From Myxocyprinus asiaticus (taxonomy: Eukaryota; Chordata; Actinopteri; Cypriniformes; Catostomidae), in the NCBI RefSeq assembly GCF_019703515.2, contig NC_059346.1, forward strand, positions 13,857,001-13,921,000: 64,000 bases of DNA, given 5' to 3'. This document shows, piece after piece, positions 13,201 to 23,900 of this stretch (position 1 is its first letter; each line of letters starts with the position of its first letter). The translations under genes were made by a program, and so were the position numbers. Under the pieces are notes generated by a model. It was not told where the DNA came from. It was given only the letters and a program-made list of their open reading frames with translations, and ran no database searches.

Positions 13201-15183
13201 GGTAACTCAGATAACCACTCAATTTTAGTGAGCAGAACAGAATCCCAGAATGCACATCGAACCTTGAAATGGATGGGCTAAAACAGCAGAAGACCACATC
13301 TGGCACTTTATTAGGACCATATTGTTCCTAATAAAGTGCTCAATGAGTGTATATCCCTCTTATTATGATTCAAAGTTAAATTCAGATAAATTGCTTCTTA
13401 ATGTGTATTAAGCACACATACACCTTAGGTATGACAATTTGTATGACAATTAATCACCATGATGGTGAAAGCTCTAAAACAGACAATTAATCATCATAAT
13501 CACAATTATATGTATGACAATAAATCATCAGTCAAATTTTATAATCATGACAACCCAACACCAGAGAGTTCAAGAACAGAACATATGATAAAGTATTAAC
13601 AAAAAACAACCGTGTGCAAAATTTAGGACAGGACATATTTGGGGGCTATAAATGGACTCACATTTTGAAAAGTTCCTCTTCATCTTCTTCTAGAGTTTTG
13701 ACATCCTGCTCAGGTAGTGAGACTATGGGCTCAAAATGAGGGTCATGGTTGGAGTCTTCCACATTCTCTGTGGTTGTTTCATGATCATCTTGTGTCTCCT
13801 GAAGGGGTAAATTATAACAGCAACATTTGTAAGTCAAATGTCAAAGAAACACACTGTTCAAAGAAGCATGAATGGGGCAGGTGAGTGATGCTCCTGTCAA
13901 TTAATCAGTTGACAATTAATCGTTGTCATAGATGGAATATTACAATTATGTAAAATGATAATGCAAATTTACAATGGAATTTCCTAATAGTATAGTTATA
14001 GTACATGTGCTGAGCATCCCACTGTCCTGATCCTGTCTGGTGAGGGCCTTGCTTCCACAATGCTCATCAGATCAATGGAGTGAAAGGCTGTAGGATTTAA
14101 AAGGATCACTCTCTGGAGTTTGGCCTATTGTTTGCAAATGTGCTGCTGCAACCAAACTTGCACCCATTTTGAACCTGAACTTCAAATGCTGATGATGCTG
14201 GAGGAATCCACTTTCACATGCACGTGCTGGCCACTACATAATGATGAATGCAGGTCTTACAGTGGAAATCGATTTCGTTCGATTCGTTTTGAACTAGTTT
14301 GACAGCAGATTTTCAACTTCTGTCAGAACACATGCGGAACTTTGAGCAGGATCGACCCATGTCAGCTAAATGTTCAAACACCAAATCCATATCATCACGC
14401 AAATTAAATGTTTTAGTAACTGGCATCAACTAGGAACATATTGGAGTAATGTTTATGTCTAAAGGCGTGACTTGCATGAGTTTCTCAGAACTGAGCAGTG
14501 CTAGCATTTGATCATACAGGCTAGCAACAATTAATACGCGCCTAAAGCGGCCTAACAGCTTTTAAGGCGCCTGAAACTCGTTTTCACCCCCACTGTTTTG
14601 ATACCATAACGCACAAAATGGTAGTAACACTCAAATCGACTAAGACTTATAAAGAGGCGGTGAACAAACTGGCTTTGAGCGTCACGTGTGCTCCATGTTA
14701 GCAATGCTAACATACATGCTAACAGTGTCGTATCATGGCAACTTACAATTAAAAATTAAAAATAAGCCATATTTAGACAGGAAATGTCATGGACATGGTA
14801 TATTAATAAAACAAATTCTTACCAGTCTATGATGTGTAAAGCAGTAACCAACACAAATACACACAAAAAGCGTATTTTGATGGACGTTACACGTACTATT
14901 GACAGTGTACCGTGAGTTTAACTAAACAAACGCATTTTATACCGTTTAACAAGGCTATTTCAGAGGGAATATTAACAATAAAAACTAAACATATGGACGT
15001 TTTAATGCATTATATCGAAACGCTTGAGGTAGGAACAGGAAAAAAACACAGCCGGCTTTTCCCTCTTCCGTTTTATAAGATAAAACATTTATCATCAACA
15101 AAACCCCCCAAAATAACCGACTGTCATCCTCTGAATTGGACAAGGGATGAAGGTGATGGCAATGTTACCTTTGGGTCCGCCAT
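1203..15183 (-). CDS. ranbp1: Ran-binding protein 1, six coding exons
   Basis: RanBP1 is a mostly cytosolic cofactor that binds Ran-GTP and helps RanGAP hydrolyse it, releasing nuclear export complexes. Coding exons on the minus strand are 15183-15169, 13798-13662, 2469-2312, 2211-2083, 1713-1651 and 1342-1203. All introns are GT-AG, phases agree, and the total is 642 nt, giving 213 aa (human about 201). Exon 1 encodes only MADPK. The Ran-binding domain lies at about residues 27-163, with [19 protein letters not shown] and [12 protein letters not shown] recognisable. The tail has a leucine-rich export signal ([10 protein letters not shown], about 176-185) followed by a Lys/Glu-rich end. Intron 2 (13661-2470) is 11.2 kb and full of transposons, yet both splice sites are intact. 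Identity is very sure; the small first exon is supported by frame and by the splice donor. Confidence 0.96.
3130..4060. repeat. Degenerate intronic repeat rich in ATCGG/CCGAT motifs
   Basis: Near 3970-4040 the motif CCGATAATCGG and variants recur. Similar ATCGGCC and ATCGGTTATC motifs appear at about 11127-11150, just past the L1 insertion. This suggests one older DNA-transposon-like repeat family, possibly a single copy split by the L1. The ends could not be defined. Lies in ranbp1 intron 2. Confidence 0.3.
4345..4449. repeat. Long imperfect hairpin (inverted repeat)
   Basis: The arm at 4345-4378 (starting GATGGGGCAACCGTTGTCAT) is matched in reverse complement by 4416-4449 (ending ATAACGGTTGTCCCATC), with a few mismatches and a loop of about 37 bp. 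Transcribed as part of ranbp1 intron 2 it could fold into a stem of about 34 bp. It looks like a small foldback repeat, not a gene. Confidence 0.7.
5292..5308 (+). repeat. L1 copy 1 target-site duplication, left
   Basis: AAGATACTTTTTGACTG, repeated exactly at 11078-11094 on the other side of the L1. The length is typical for L1 target-primed insertion. Confidence 0.9.
5449..6136 (+). pseudogene. L1 ORF1 (nucleic-acid chaperone), broken
   Basis: The start codon at 5449 opens [18 protein letters not shown], with an early frameshift near 5600. The next frame carries a coiled-coil-like segment (residues from [20 protein letters not shown]) and the ORF1 RNA-binding-like core beginning [17 protein letters not shown] at 5856 replaces an expected codon in the same frame. 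The family product is the L1 ORF1 RNA-binding trimer that packages the element's RNA. The reading frame is lost after 6136. Identification rests on order, the [10 protein letters not shown] motif and position upstream of ORF2. Confidence 0.8.
6140..7090 (+). repeat. L1 inter-ORF region with degenerate repeats of about 80-290 bp spacing
   Basis: The phrase 'gctggagtttgttttgtg' and close variants recur at about 6200, 6487, 6571, 6698 and 6784, each with related flanks. No long frame is conserved across the units. A G-run lies at about 6889-6898. The tract lies between the ORF1 remains and ORF2. Confidence 0.55.
7095..9751 (+). pseudogene. L1 ORF2 (endonuclease and reverse transcriptase), broken and internally deleted
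   Basis: The pieces are in order. The endonuclease part at 7235-7560 includes LANIYAPN and GGDFNHL. Translation then jumps directly to the segment [16 protein letters not shown] before the reverse transcriptase, so the end of the endonuclease and the linker are missing. The RT parts lie at 7600-8600 in several frames and include [12 protein letters not shown]. The C-terminal part at 9315-9751 carries the Cys/His motif [18 protein letters not shown]. Many frameshifts make it non-functional. ORF2 normally nicks target DNA and copies the RNA in place. Confidence 0.85.
9861..11025 (+). mobile_element. Tc1-like transposon in the L1 3' UTR, left inverted repeat missing
   Basis: The right end 'acttttggcaatatagtgta' finishes at 11025 and is followed by L1 3' UTR. 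On the left, L1 sequence runs into Tc1 sequence near 9861 just before the transposase start, with no copy of the terminal repeat. The L1 copy at 56.9 kb shows an uninterrupted version of the right flank (reverse strand 'tttaatagatg'). The element was therefore probably inserted whole and then lost its left few hundred bases together with some L1. Confidence 0.8.
9877..10941 (+). CDS. Tc1-like transposase, apparently intact reading frame
   Basis: This is a DD34E cut-and-paste transposase that would act in the nucleus on Tc1 terminal repeats. The open frame runs without stops to 10941. The likely start is the Met at 9877 or the one at 9910 ([13 protein letters not shown]); the earlier ATG at 9862 appears to derive from L1 sequence. 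N-terminal paired helix-turn-helix domains span about residues 1-120. Catalytic residues are present: Asp in VLWSDES, Asp in [12 protein letters not shown], and Glu in [12 protein letters not shown] 34 residues further on. The C-terminus ends KGGLTSY as in the family. The flanking element lacks a left repeat, so it could not move itself but might serve others in trans if expressed. Confidence 0.85.
   Translation: MQTASTNICERMGRSQELSEFQRGTVIGCHLCNKSSREISSLLNIPQSTVSGIITKWKRLGMTATQPRSGRPHNMTEQGQRMLRRIVRRGRQLSAESIATDLQSSCGLQISSRTVCRELHGMGFHGRAAASKPYVTKCNAKCRMQWCKACRHWTLEQWRRVLWSDESCFSIWQSDGRVWVWRLPGERYLSDCIVPTVKFGGGGIMVWGCFSGAGLGPLVPVKGTLNASAYQEILDNSMLPTLWEQFGDGPFLFQHDCAPVHKARSIKTWMSVFGVEELDWPAQSPDLNPIEHLWDELERRLRARPSRPTSVSDLTNALLEEWSKIPINTLLNLVESLPRRVEAVIAAKGGLTSY
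11078..11094 (+). repeat. L1 copy 1 target-site duplication, right
   Basis: Exact match of 5292-5308, directly after the short A-run that ends the L1. Confidence 0.9.
11310..12180. repeat. hAT-like non-autonomous repeat with CTAGTCG motifs, plus another common fish repeat inside
   Basis: The left part (11325-11385) and right part (12105-12175) both carry variants of GACTAGTCGATTAGT in inverted arrangement, as in hAT-type MITEs. Between them 11690-11860 holds 'aaagtgcttttctgacactacactcaaagcgct' type sequence and 'catccacctggatgatgcga', which I recognise as a widespread teleost repeat. No transposase frame is present. Confidence 0.45.
12200..12846. mobile_element. Non-autonomous DNA transposon (MITE) with 23-bp terminal inverted repeats
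   Basis: The left end GGCTGTGTCTCATTTGGAAG (12200-12222 in full) is repeated in perfect reverse complement at 12824-12846. Sequence inside the ends is also loosely inverted. There is no transposase, and the target duplication is unclear. It lies in ranbp1 intron 2 and is directly followed by another MITE. Confidence 0.8.
12848..13351 (+). mobile_element. Tc1-type deletion derivative, copy 1
   Basis: Ends read CATTCACTGAGCACTTTA on the left and, inverted, AAAGTGCTCAATGAGTG on the right, flanked by TA. The interior keeps the start of a Tc1 transposase gene (frame of [23 protein letters not shown] residues, a helix-turn-helix) and then jumps near 13300 straight to the right end. The whole catalytic core is missing. 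The same junction is found in the copies at 45.7-49.7 kb and 53.06-53.62 kb. Confidence 0.8.
13352..15168. other. Rest of ranbp1 intron 2, exon 2 and intron 1
   Basis: Apart from ranbp1 exon 2 (13798-13662) this is intronic sequence. It is AT-rich with some repeated fragments built on 'acaattaatcatcat' near 13440-13530 and 13900-13925. No further gene, RNA gene or complete transposon was recognised here. Confidence 0.5.
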
Positions 15184-15310
15184 GGTTTTTGCAGATGTTT
15201 GAAGATTAGAGAGAGTTTCTGCAGAGGTTGATCAGCGCGAGCTCGTGAAATTTCACTTCGCTGCTTTCGCGCGCGCCTAACCGGAGGAGAGAGTTGATGA
15301 CGTCACCACA
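15184..15310 (-). promoter_or_regulatory. ranbp1: ranbp1 5' UTR and promoter with CRE and E2F-type sites
   Basis: Directly upstream of the ranbp1 start codon is a short CpG-rich stretch. It holds a perfect palindromic CRE, TGACGTCA, at 15298-15305, about 115 bp from the ATG. It also holds TTTCGCGC at 15265-15272, which fits the E2F consensus. Mammalian RANBP1 is known to be cell-cycle regulated through E2F, so these sites are credible. No TATA box is obvious. The transcription start was not determined. Confidence 0.6.
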
Positions 15311-17757
15311 ACCCCATCCCGCAACAATACTTCTTTGGCTGCGCTCTAATTGCGCAGAATTAAATAGATGTTGTTGTTTCGTTTATCAATATGAATCGCA
15401 TGGATTTTAAATAATTCAGTGAAATTAATTATTTTATTTTATTTTAAAATAAATAATAAAAAGTCCAGAATTGTGACTGTAGAGTAATTTGTTGACCTAG
15501 TCAAAGATGCTTTGACAGCAGTAAGTGGAGCAGAATTCCTTTGACAGATTTAAGGAATTAATTTAAAGGAATATTCCGGGCTAAATACAAATGAAGCTTA
15601 ATCGACAGCATTTGTTGCATAATGTTGATTACCGAAAAAACAGCAACAGTATTAGGACATTTTAGCACAATGTGTGACATTTTAGATGGTCACTTACCCG
15701 CATTAGGCAACATTTACAACAAAAATCAATGTTAAATTAACAATCTTGAACTCTTTCGCCATGACGCCATCTGACCAGCTTAAAATACGTGACAAATTGC
15801 CGTAATCACGTCCCATATTGAATCAATACTTTTCATCTTTAAAAAGGGTGGCAACCCTAGGTGCTTCTATGACACTTTCGGCTCATGTGTCATCTTGGAT
15901 GCTCTTCAGGACTCGTACCCCAGTCCGTTGTATCAAAAATGCAACACTCTATCAGTTGAGCTACTGCACAATTTGATTACACTTAAACAAGCTTGTAAAT
16001 GCAGTCGGTTATGTAATGCAAATGTTAAAATGAGTCATGCGCTATAGTAAAAGAGTTTATGTCGTAAGATAGCATTATTTGCGGAACAGAGCAAAAAGTG
16101 TTTATGAACTGATAATTTGCCGTTTTATTCAAGATTTGAGTGAAAGGGGTTAAAAGTAATTGTTGTATTAGCACCTCTAGTGTTCATTCCACCAGGAAAT
16201 TGCTGTGTTACATACAACAGGCCACATAAATGTAGTTGCAAAAATGTAGTTGTGATTCTATGACCAGGTTGCGAATGCCACTCTGGGAGAAATATGACAG
16301 TCATCAGAGACAGTAAAAAGGCAACTTAACAAACCAATCGAATTTAACAACATCCTCTCTCATACAATCTCCTATCTTGATTTCATTTTAGCTAGGAAAA
16401 AAGTTACTTTTTAAAACTTACTGTAAATACAGTTTAATGTGAACACTTTTTTACTTTCACTCAAGTATGTTTTTGGCTAGATACTTGGACTTGTAATTGC
16501 GTACAATTTTCACTTAGTATCCATGCTTTCACTTAAGTATAATTTCTGAGTACTTTTTACACCCTGTTCCTCCTTAATAGAAATAGAGCATTTATTTAGC
16601 TGCAAAAATGGCTCATTTGGAATTCGTGAAACTTGTGATGACACAAGGACCAAATACATCTGCATATGCAATGCCTACTTTTCTGTCATTGCACCCTTGG
16701 CCCCGCCCACTGGTGCTCAGTCAGTCACGCAGGTGAAGAGAAGAGAGATGGGGCCTGTCATGTGAGATTCTAGTGATGGGAAGTTCGGATTGTTTTACTG
16801 ACTTGAATCTTTGAGTCTCGTTCAGCAAAATGAACAAATCTTTATTCAAGTCATTTCATTCATTTTGTTCATTTAAGCAGAATTAAATTAAAATGTTAAA
16901 TTTTCAATAGCCAAATCCCCCCCAACACGTCTACTTATGCAAACTTTGATTATAGTCCCAATAAGGAAAAAACTGATAATGCAGCCAAGGACAAATTATG
17001 AGAATGGAAATGATTAGTTCACCTCTGGAATCTCGAGAGGTGAACAAATCATTTCTGTTTCCTGTGTGAGCAATGGATAGCGTGGGTAGCGTACGGCTGT
17101 CACGTGACAAAAAAACGAACGACTCGGACCAAAAGAGTCGAGAGGTGAACTAATCATTTCTGTTTCCTGTACAGCACCTATGCGGTTTTCACATAACAAA
17201 CGAATGGAGGTTGCGCAATGCACATGCACGGCCAACACAAAATGAACGAATCACTCTCTGAGACAACTCAGATTCCATTCCAGGATGCAAAATGTCTCCG
17301 AATTTCAACACATTCTCATATGAATCATAAGAAAGTCTGATTAATTTTAGTGAACTGGTTTGTTTGGATGATTGAGATGTTTCACTTTTGTGTGAATAAT
17401 CCTTTATACTTCAGTCTACTTACTATAATGCTTTATTGTTCTGGAAAATATGTCCAAAAAAGAATGTTCTTCCTTTAACTGTAAGATCTCTTAGGTTTAT
17501 AATGGCCAACACTCAAAAAGAAAACGGAAAAAAAAAAAAGGCATATTTTTAAGATTTACACGTCAATTTCATAACAAATATCCATTAAATTGAATTTTGT
17601 GATCTTTAACAAAATTAAATTAGTAAAACTTAAAACACCTAAGATTTTTTTAAAACTTAAATTTGTTAAAGATTACTCAACTTAATTTGATGGAAATTTG
17701 TTATGTAATTGAAACACGTAAATCTTGAAATGTGTACGTATATTTTTTTGAGTGAAT
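15311..17757. other. Intergenic region upstream of ranbp1, repeat fragments only
   Basis: No gene was recognised. At about 15565-15640 is one end of the 'taaaggaatattcc' MITE family whose two-ended copy lies at 62.2 kb. At about 16770-17270 is an hAT-like repeat starting 'agtgatgggaagttcgga', which contains a near-perfect repeat of 'tcgagaggtgaac' plus 'aatcatttctgtttcctgt' at about 17032-17064 and 17139-17171. ORFs here are short and lack motifs. Confidence 0.5.
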
Positions 17758-17772
17758 GTTTATGTAAATGTA

Positions 17773-18200
17773 TTATTATTATTATTTTTTTATCCCCTTT
17801 TCTCCCAATTTGGAATGCCCAATTCCCACTGCTTAGTAGGTCCTCGTGGTGGTGCGGGTCCTCAATCCGGGTGGCGGAGGACAAGTCTCAGTTGCCTCCG
17901 CTTCTGAGACCGTCAATCTGCGAATCTTATCATGTGGCTCGCTGTACATGACACCGTGGAGACTCACAGCAAGGGAGGCTCATGCTACTCTCCGCAATCC
18001 ACGCACAACTTACCACGTGCCACACTGAGAGTGAGAATCCCCTAATCGTGACCACGAGGAGGTTACCCCATGTGACTCTACCCTCCCTAGCAACCGGGCC
18101 AACTTGGTTGCATAGGAGACCTGGCTGGAGTCACTCAGCACGCCCTGGATTCGAACTCGCGACTCCAGGGGTGGTAGTCAGCTGAGCTACCCAGGCCCCC
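17773..18200 (-). mobile_element. Full-length tRNA-derived SINE (HAmo-like), copy 1
   Basis: Read on the minus strand it starts at the right with a tRNA-like head: GGGGGCCTGGGTAGCTCAGC is the A-box region, and the B-box region reads GAGTTCGAATCC. A tRNA-unrelated body follows and it ends in an A/T-rich tail at 17773-17785. It is flanked by an imperfect 15-bp duplication, GTTTATGTAAATGTA at 17758-17772 and GTTTATGTACATTTA at 18201-18215. The family name is by recall of cyprinid HAmo SINE, not by search. Confidence 0.85.
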
Positions 18201-18215
18201 GTTTATGTACATTTA

Positions 18216-19814
18216 TTTGATTTCCTTTGGTATACAAATGTCAAATTAATGACACTTCCTATAGCGCTATGAAGCGCTCTGCTCATGCATCAAGCACTAG
18301 GAAGTGTAATCAAGCTTAAAATCATGATTGTGCCCAGAGACTGCAATGGCAAGATGTACAGTGAAAAAGGAGTTATATTTTGGTCTGTTCTCACCCAAAG
18401 CCAACTGGATTGCTTCAGAAGATATGGATTAAACCACTGGAGTCAGATTACTTTTATACTGACTTTATCTCCTTTTTGGAGCTTCAAAAGCCTGATCACC
18501 ATTCACTTTCATTGTGTGAACCTACAGAGCGGAGATATTCTTCTAAAAATCTCTGTTTGTGTTCAGCAGAAGAAAGAAAGTCATATACATCTGGGATGGC
18601 ATGAGGGTGAGTAAATATTTTTTTTTTGAATTGAGTAACAAAATAAAATAAATAAAAAACGAAATATTTGAAGTTTTATTTAATTTAGTTAAAAATGGAG
18701 TTTACTGATGTTATTGTTTGATTGAATTATATGCTACAGTATATATGTGGTAATTTCCATATCAAACAAGGAGTAAACAATATAATAGTAAATAATGTTT
18801 TATTTCTTGTATGATGGCCAGCAATATGTTTTTCAGTCATTGATCAAGTGTTCAGGAATTTTACAGGGCCAAGATGGCAACCCTACAGACCCAATTAGTC
18901 TCTTAGTGTACAGAGAGAAGCTCACTCTTTTCAGTCTATGCAAAACAACATAACGTATGTCATTAGTTTGTGCAAAATAATGAGACAGATTCTAAAGGGA
19001 ATTTCACAGATTTTCATAACTGTACATTTCGATACATTTGTGCAGAATATGAGGGCATTTAGGCTTCCTAAATGCTACATGCTTTGAATTGAACTGATTC
19101 CATTACACTTGTCTCTATGGCATCAGTCTAATTGTGAAGGGGTTTTAGTCTTTTTGACACATTTTGTGCCTCAAAGTCGCAGAATGGCAAAATTACTCCA
19201 TCTCAGTTTATCCGTTATCTGTCTAGTAATCTGTGTTACAACTATTTCTAACAACCAAAAAATACATGAATTTTTATAGCTATATGACAATAATAGGAAC
19301 CCTAACTACACCATCAAAATGTGTAAATTTAATGTTATACTAAAACCCTGAAATGCTATTGCAATTCATTGTCTATATCTCGCAGCTCATAGATTCCCAT
19401 AAAATGTATTTTCAAATTCAAAATTGTTTGTTTGTTAATGCCTTGTTTTTCGAGCCAAGGACACTGGCTCAGTAAATGTACTGTATTATCTCCAAAATCA
19501 AATTTACCATGTATTGGTCATTTTGCCCCATAATATCTTACTGAGGTAAACAGCCATTATTTTGGATGGACATTATAATGAGGCAGTCAGTAGTGCTATG
19601 ACTCCAAGATTTTACTGCCTTTCAAATCTATAGCAGCCAAACAGATCTCACTCCATGCCAAAGCCCAAAGTGAAACTGTTTGTGTCTATAAATCTGAGGA
19701 GTCCACAGGGGCTGTAGTCAGGATAAAAATCTACATCTTGCCATGAAACAGCAGCATTTTCACTTGTTTAAAAAAAAAAAGAAAAAAAAAAAAAAGAAAA
19801 AAAAGAAATCATAT
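18216..19814. other. Intergenic region between ranbp1 and atosb, no gene seen
   Basis: About 18290-18625 resembles a common teleost repeat: it ends 'agaaagaaagtcatatacat' and 'atgagggtgagtaaat', and a related copy in reverse lies near 24300-24400. A-rich runs lie at 19768-19805. The two genes are both on the minus strand, so this is the upstream side of ranbp1 and the 3' side of atosb. Confidence 0.5.
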
Positions 19815-20942
19815 TTAAGTTGCAATGTATTTTATTGATTATACACAGTATTTACAGGAGCAAACTTTGGCATTTTTTCTCAAGTAACCCATGACGAATA
19901 ACGGTCAAACACTGGTTTCACTCGCAAGTCGCAGAGTTTAATCATTTTTAAAATATTCATAAACAACATATTCTGGTTTTAAATACCCCATATTCCCTCC
20001 CTTTCCCTCTTATTTTTATTATGTTCTCTGTCCCTCTCTCCTTTTGCCTACATCACTCACTTGGCATTCTTTATCTCCCTCCATCCTATCAGAGAGGGTG
20101 CATACTACCTCCACAAAAAAGAAAATAACTCTAGTTGTGCAGTATATTGCTTTTAAGACATTTGTGAACATGAATACTACAGTTTGTTTTCTGTTCTCTG
20201 GTTTTGAACTGTTCAATGACAGAATTAGCTGATACACAAGAAACAGTGTCCTTCAAGCTGCCCTTCCAAAGAGAAAATGTCCAAAATATTGAGGGCTTTT
20301 CTCAACTTTAAAACCCATGTTGTGGTAAACACAATGCATCTACTGAATGGATGGACTTTCAGTCCTTTGTTTAGCTGGTCCCTTCCTGAAACTTTCTTAT
20401 CCCCTCCAATGGGCAAGTCACTCATAGCGTCCATTGTTGAAACTCCAAAGTGGAACTGAAAAATCAATTTATCTTTTTGCCCTAAGTTCTCTTCCCTCTT
20501 TGCTTTCCTACATTCCTGTTCTCAACAACACCTCTCTGTACATCCAATCAGTCCTCTCAATCGAGGAAGTCCATATCTATTGATGACATGACTGGACACC
20601 AACATTTTGGCATGGATCAGGTTGGTGGGCATGGATACAACGGGTCCACAGTGAGCAGAAGTTGGGTGCAGGCAGAGTGAAGGGCAAAGCTTAACTGTTT
20701 AACGGCACTAGAGGAAAACTCAATTTAGTCACAAAGCATGCATGTTACACACTCAGTTCTAGAGTCTGCCCATAATAGGGTGTGATATCGGTGTGTCTGT
20801 ACATACACCTGTCTGTGTATGCATGTATCTGCAGTGTGAAAGTGTGTATGTTTTCTTCACGTGTTTGAGATCAGTCTTTCAAGTGTATGGGGTTTTCTTT
20901 TCTTGCAGTCTTTCTGCCCAGTTGCAGCAGGGCATCCCAATC
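19815..20942 (-). other. atosb: atosb 3' untranslated region
   Basis: The stretch follows the atosb stop codon at 20943-20945. A reverse-strand AATAAA lies at 19831-19836, just before an A/T-rich flank, so the message probably ends near 19815. No other ORF of note is present. Confidence 0.65.
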
Positions 20943-23900
20943 TCACACTCTGGGGGAGTATTTGGGGTTTCTTGGCACCTCGGTGAAAGATTTCAGCTCG
21001 TAAGGAATCCCAGCATCCACCTCGATGGACTTGCGGGAGAATAGCAGCCGGATATCATTGTGCAAGTAGATTTTCCCAGATTTGGAACTCTGGAATCTGA
21101 GATATGCAAACAAAGGGGAGATAAAAATAGGTTCATTCTGCTTCATTGCTTACATTTGAATTTAAATACTCCTACATAAAAAAAATTGCTTTTATGCTTC
21201 TCTTGAAATAGAGTATAATTAATCTAGTTAAAAGTACATTAAGTTCAATTAACAGAAATTGAGCAAGTAAAAAGTGCAATCTATATTTGCAACAATTTGA
21301 GAGGACTAGTGATAGTACAAGCAGTCTCCTCCCATATACTTCCACGGTCACAAGACCGGTGTCATCAATTTATTATTCAAATAACAATAGTGAGTCATGT
21401 CTAAGACAACTACATGGATTCAAAGTTTACCTGAGGTGTATCAAGTAGCAGAGAATCTTCTTCCTGTCAGACAAGGAGCCCTGCTGCCCCTCCCCTGACC
21501 CCTCTGTCTCCTCCACAGGCACCAGGAAGATACGATGGCGCAAGAAGGTCATGTGATTAACGGGCATGTCCCCAAAATTATACGTCACCAAAAACATCTT
21601 AACCACAGTCTTATTGGGGTTGAATAAGGTCTGTGAAACACACACAAAACAGTTATTTAAACAAGGTTAAACTACTTAAACTTCAAAAGAAGACATCAAA
21701 GCAAATCCGCAAAGACACGGATTATATGTCATCACAAGTGATTTGGTACGATTGCGTTCACATTAACAGCAAACCGTACTGGAGTACACATGAACCGTAC
21801 CCCAGATCACCTTTCAAGTGCACCAGAGTTCGGAAAACAACGTTCACATCATCCAAACGAACCGAACCTTGACGTCATTCAAACCCGGATGCACACCAAA
21901 AATGCTAGTATGAAAGCACCTTTAAGGTAAAATTTTCAAAAAATGTTTGTACAACAAAATTTAAATGGTTAAAAACAAGGAAACGAGTTAGAGCTCACCA
22001 CTTGAATGGTCCCTGCTTTGGGTACACTGTATCCTTTTTTCCCAAGTGGCTCTAGCAAGATTACCCCCTAAATAGGGCAGAAAAATATGACAATATGCAT
22101 TTTACAACAGAGAATTTACATGTCGGATGTAAAACTCCTTAAAGTAGATCAAAATTATTACCCAATTTTAATTTTACATTTACATTTTGCATTTGGCAGA
22201 CGCTTTTATCCAAAAATGTAATGCTATCCATTCGCAAATTCTTGAATTTTATAATCTGATTAAGTAATCCAGATTACATGTAATCTGTTACTACCCACAC
22301 TGAATGTAACGGGCCAGATGCATTTTAACACACAAATACACGCACATGTACACATAAAGGAACTAAGTACATACCAAGAAGGGGGAAGGTGCACTGTGCT
22401 CTGATGTGTCATAGTAAGTGACTTGCACAGGTAAGGTGGCATGTTGTGGGCAATAGGAGCCACTAGCCCCGATCTCTGCAGTGAAGCCCTCTATCCGCCC
22501 AGATGGAGAGAAGCGACCCTTTAGAACTGATTCCTAAAGACACATGTACACCCAACAACCAACAAGAAACGCATTAAAACAATAGTCACTGCTGAAAACT
22601 CCTGAGCAGGTTTTTAATTATTTTGATAATATGATATTAATAGGTGTAATGGCAAATATAAAAAGTATGCAAAAACAGGTGCCATTTGTTTATGTATATA
22701 AATTATTGTATTTGTACTTGGCCCAGACTTGTGTGTACCTCAAAGTTGCCAAGAAGAGGTCTGCTAATGGAGGATAAAGAGGAGACTGAACCACAGGAGT
22801 GACCAGTCTCTGTTCTGCGTCCACTGCGCAGCTGTCGACTATATAAAAAAAATAATATGCATTTGAACAACACAAACCATTCAAGCTGATTTTTAACATC
22901 TAGAATCCATTATTGCTGACAAAAGTATAAACTATAGTCTATATTTGTTTGTTTTACTTAAACATTAGGAACATCTCGCTTAGTGCATAAATGCATAAAT
23001 ATTGAGTAAACCAATGTAATTTTTTGTTTGTTTTGAGAGAGAGAAAAAATTAACGTACATTTTGAGACGGCTGCCAGCTTTGAGCCTTCTCCCTGCACGT
23101 GAACAGTCTGTAGCAGTCTGAAAAGAAAGTTTGAAAAAGATATTACAATTATCTAAGGAATTACAAGAACTACATCAATACGCCATTAAAATAAAACTGG
23201 ACTTACATCAAACAATAACATACTACAGTACTTGCTGGAGCCTATTTTATCATCACATAAACACAAGCTGCATATAAATGTTTAAACTAGATTTGCATCT
23301 CCTTAACAGAAATGACTGAGCTTGCAAATCAGAAAAGTATTAAACTTTAAGGTAAAATGATCCAGAAAATGAGAAGAAAGCCCATTATGACATCAGCCAT
23401 TATGTCATTAGATTTTAAATATCAAACATTCTAGTCAATGTCAATGGGAGATTTTCTAACTTGAATTTGATATTTCTCAAAAAGTATCAAATTTAAAAAA
23501 TAAAATAGATAGCATACCCAAGACTAAATTTATCTACAAAGAGTTTGGATGGAGTCTATTTTACTCAAATCACTTATGTAAGGATGAATAAAGCAATGAC
23601 TTTAGTCAACAACATTTAAAGATGAATACTTACAGATGGTGAAGTTGCTGCAATTTCACACACACTACAGTAGTCCATGGTATCATTCTGATCACCTTGG
23701 CTATCTTTATGTCAGCTAGGCCTAACTATAGTCTGTGTATCAAACTTGTACATTTTCACCTAGTCTGTGCCTTTATTTCAGTCCATTTATCTACGTTTCT
23801 CTATTCCAAACCCCTTTTCACTCTTTTCTCTTTCCCTTTGTCTCTTTGTTGTCCTGTTTCTATGATCATTTTTCAGTCCTTCACTTTCTCTATTATTCCT

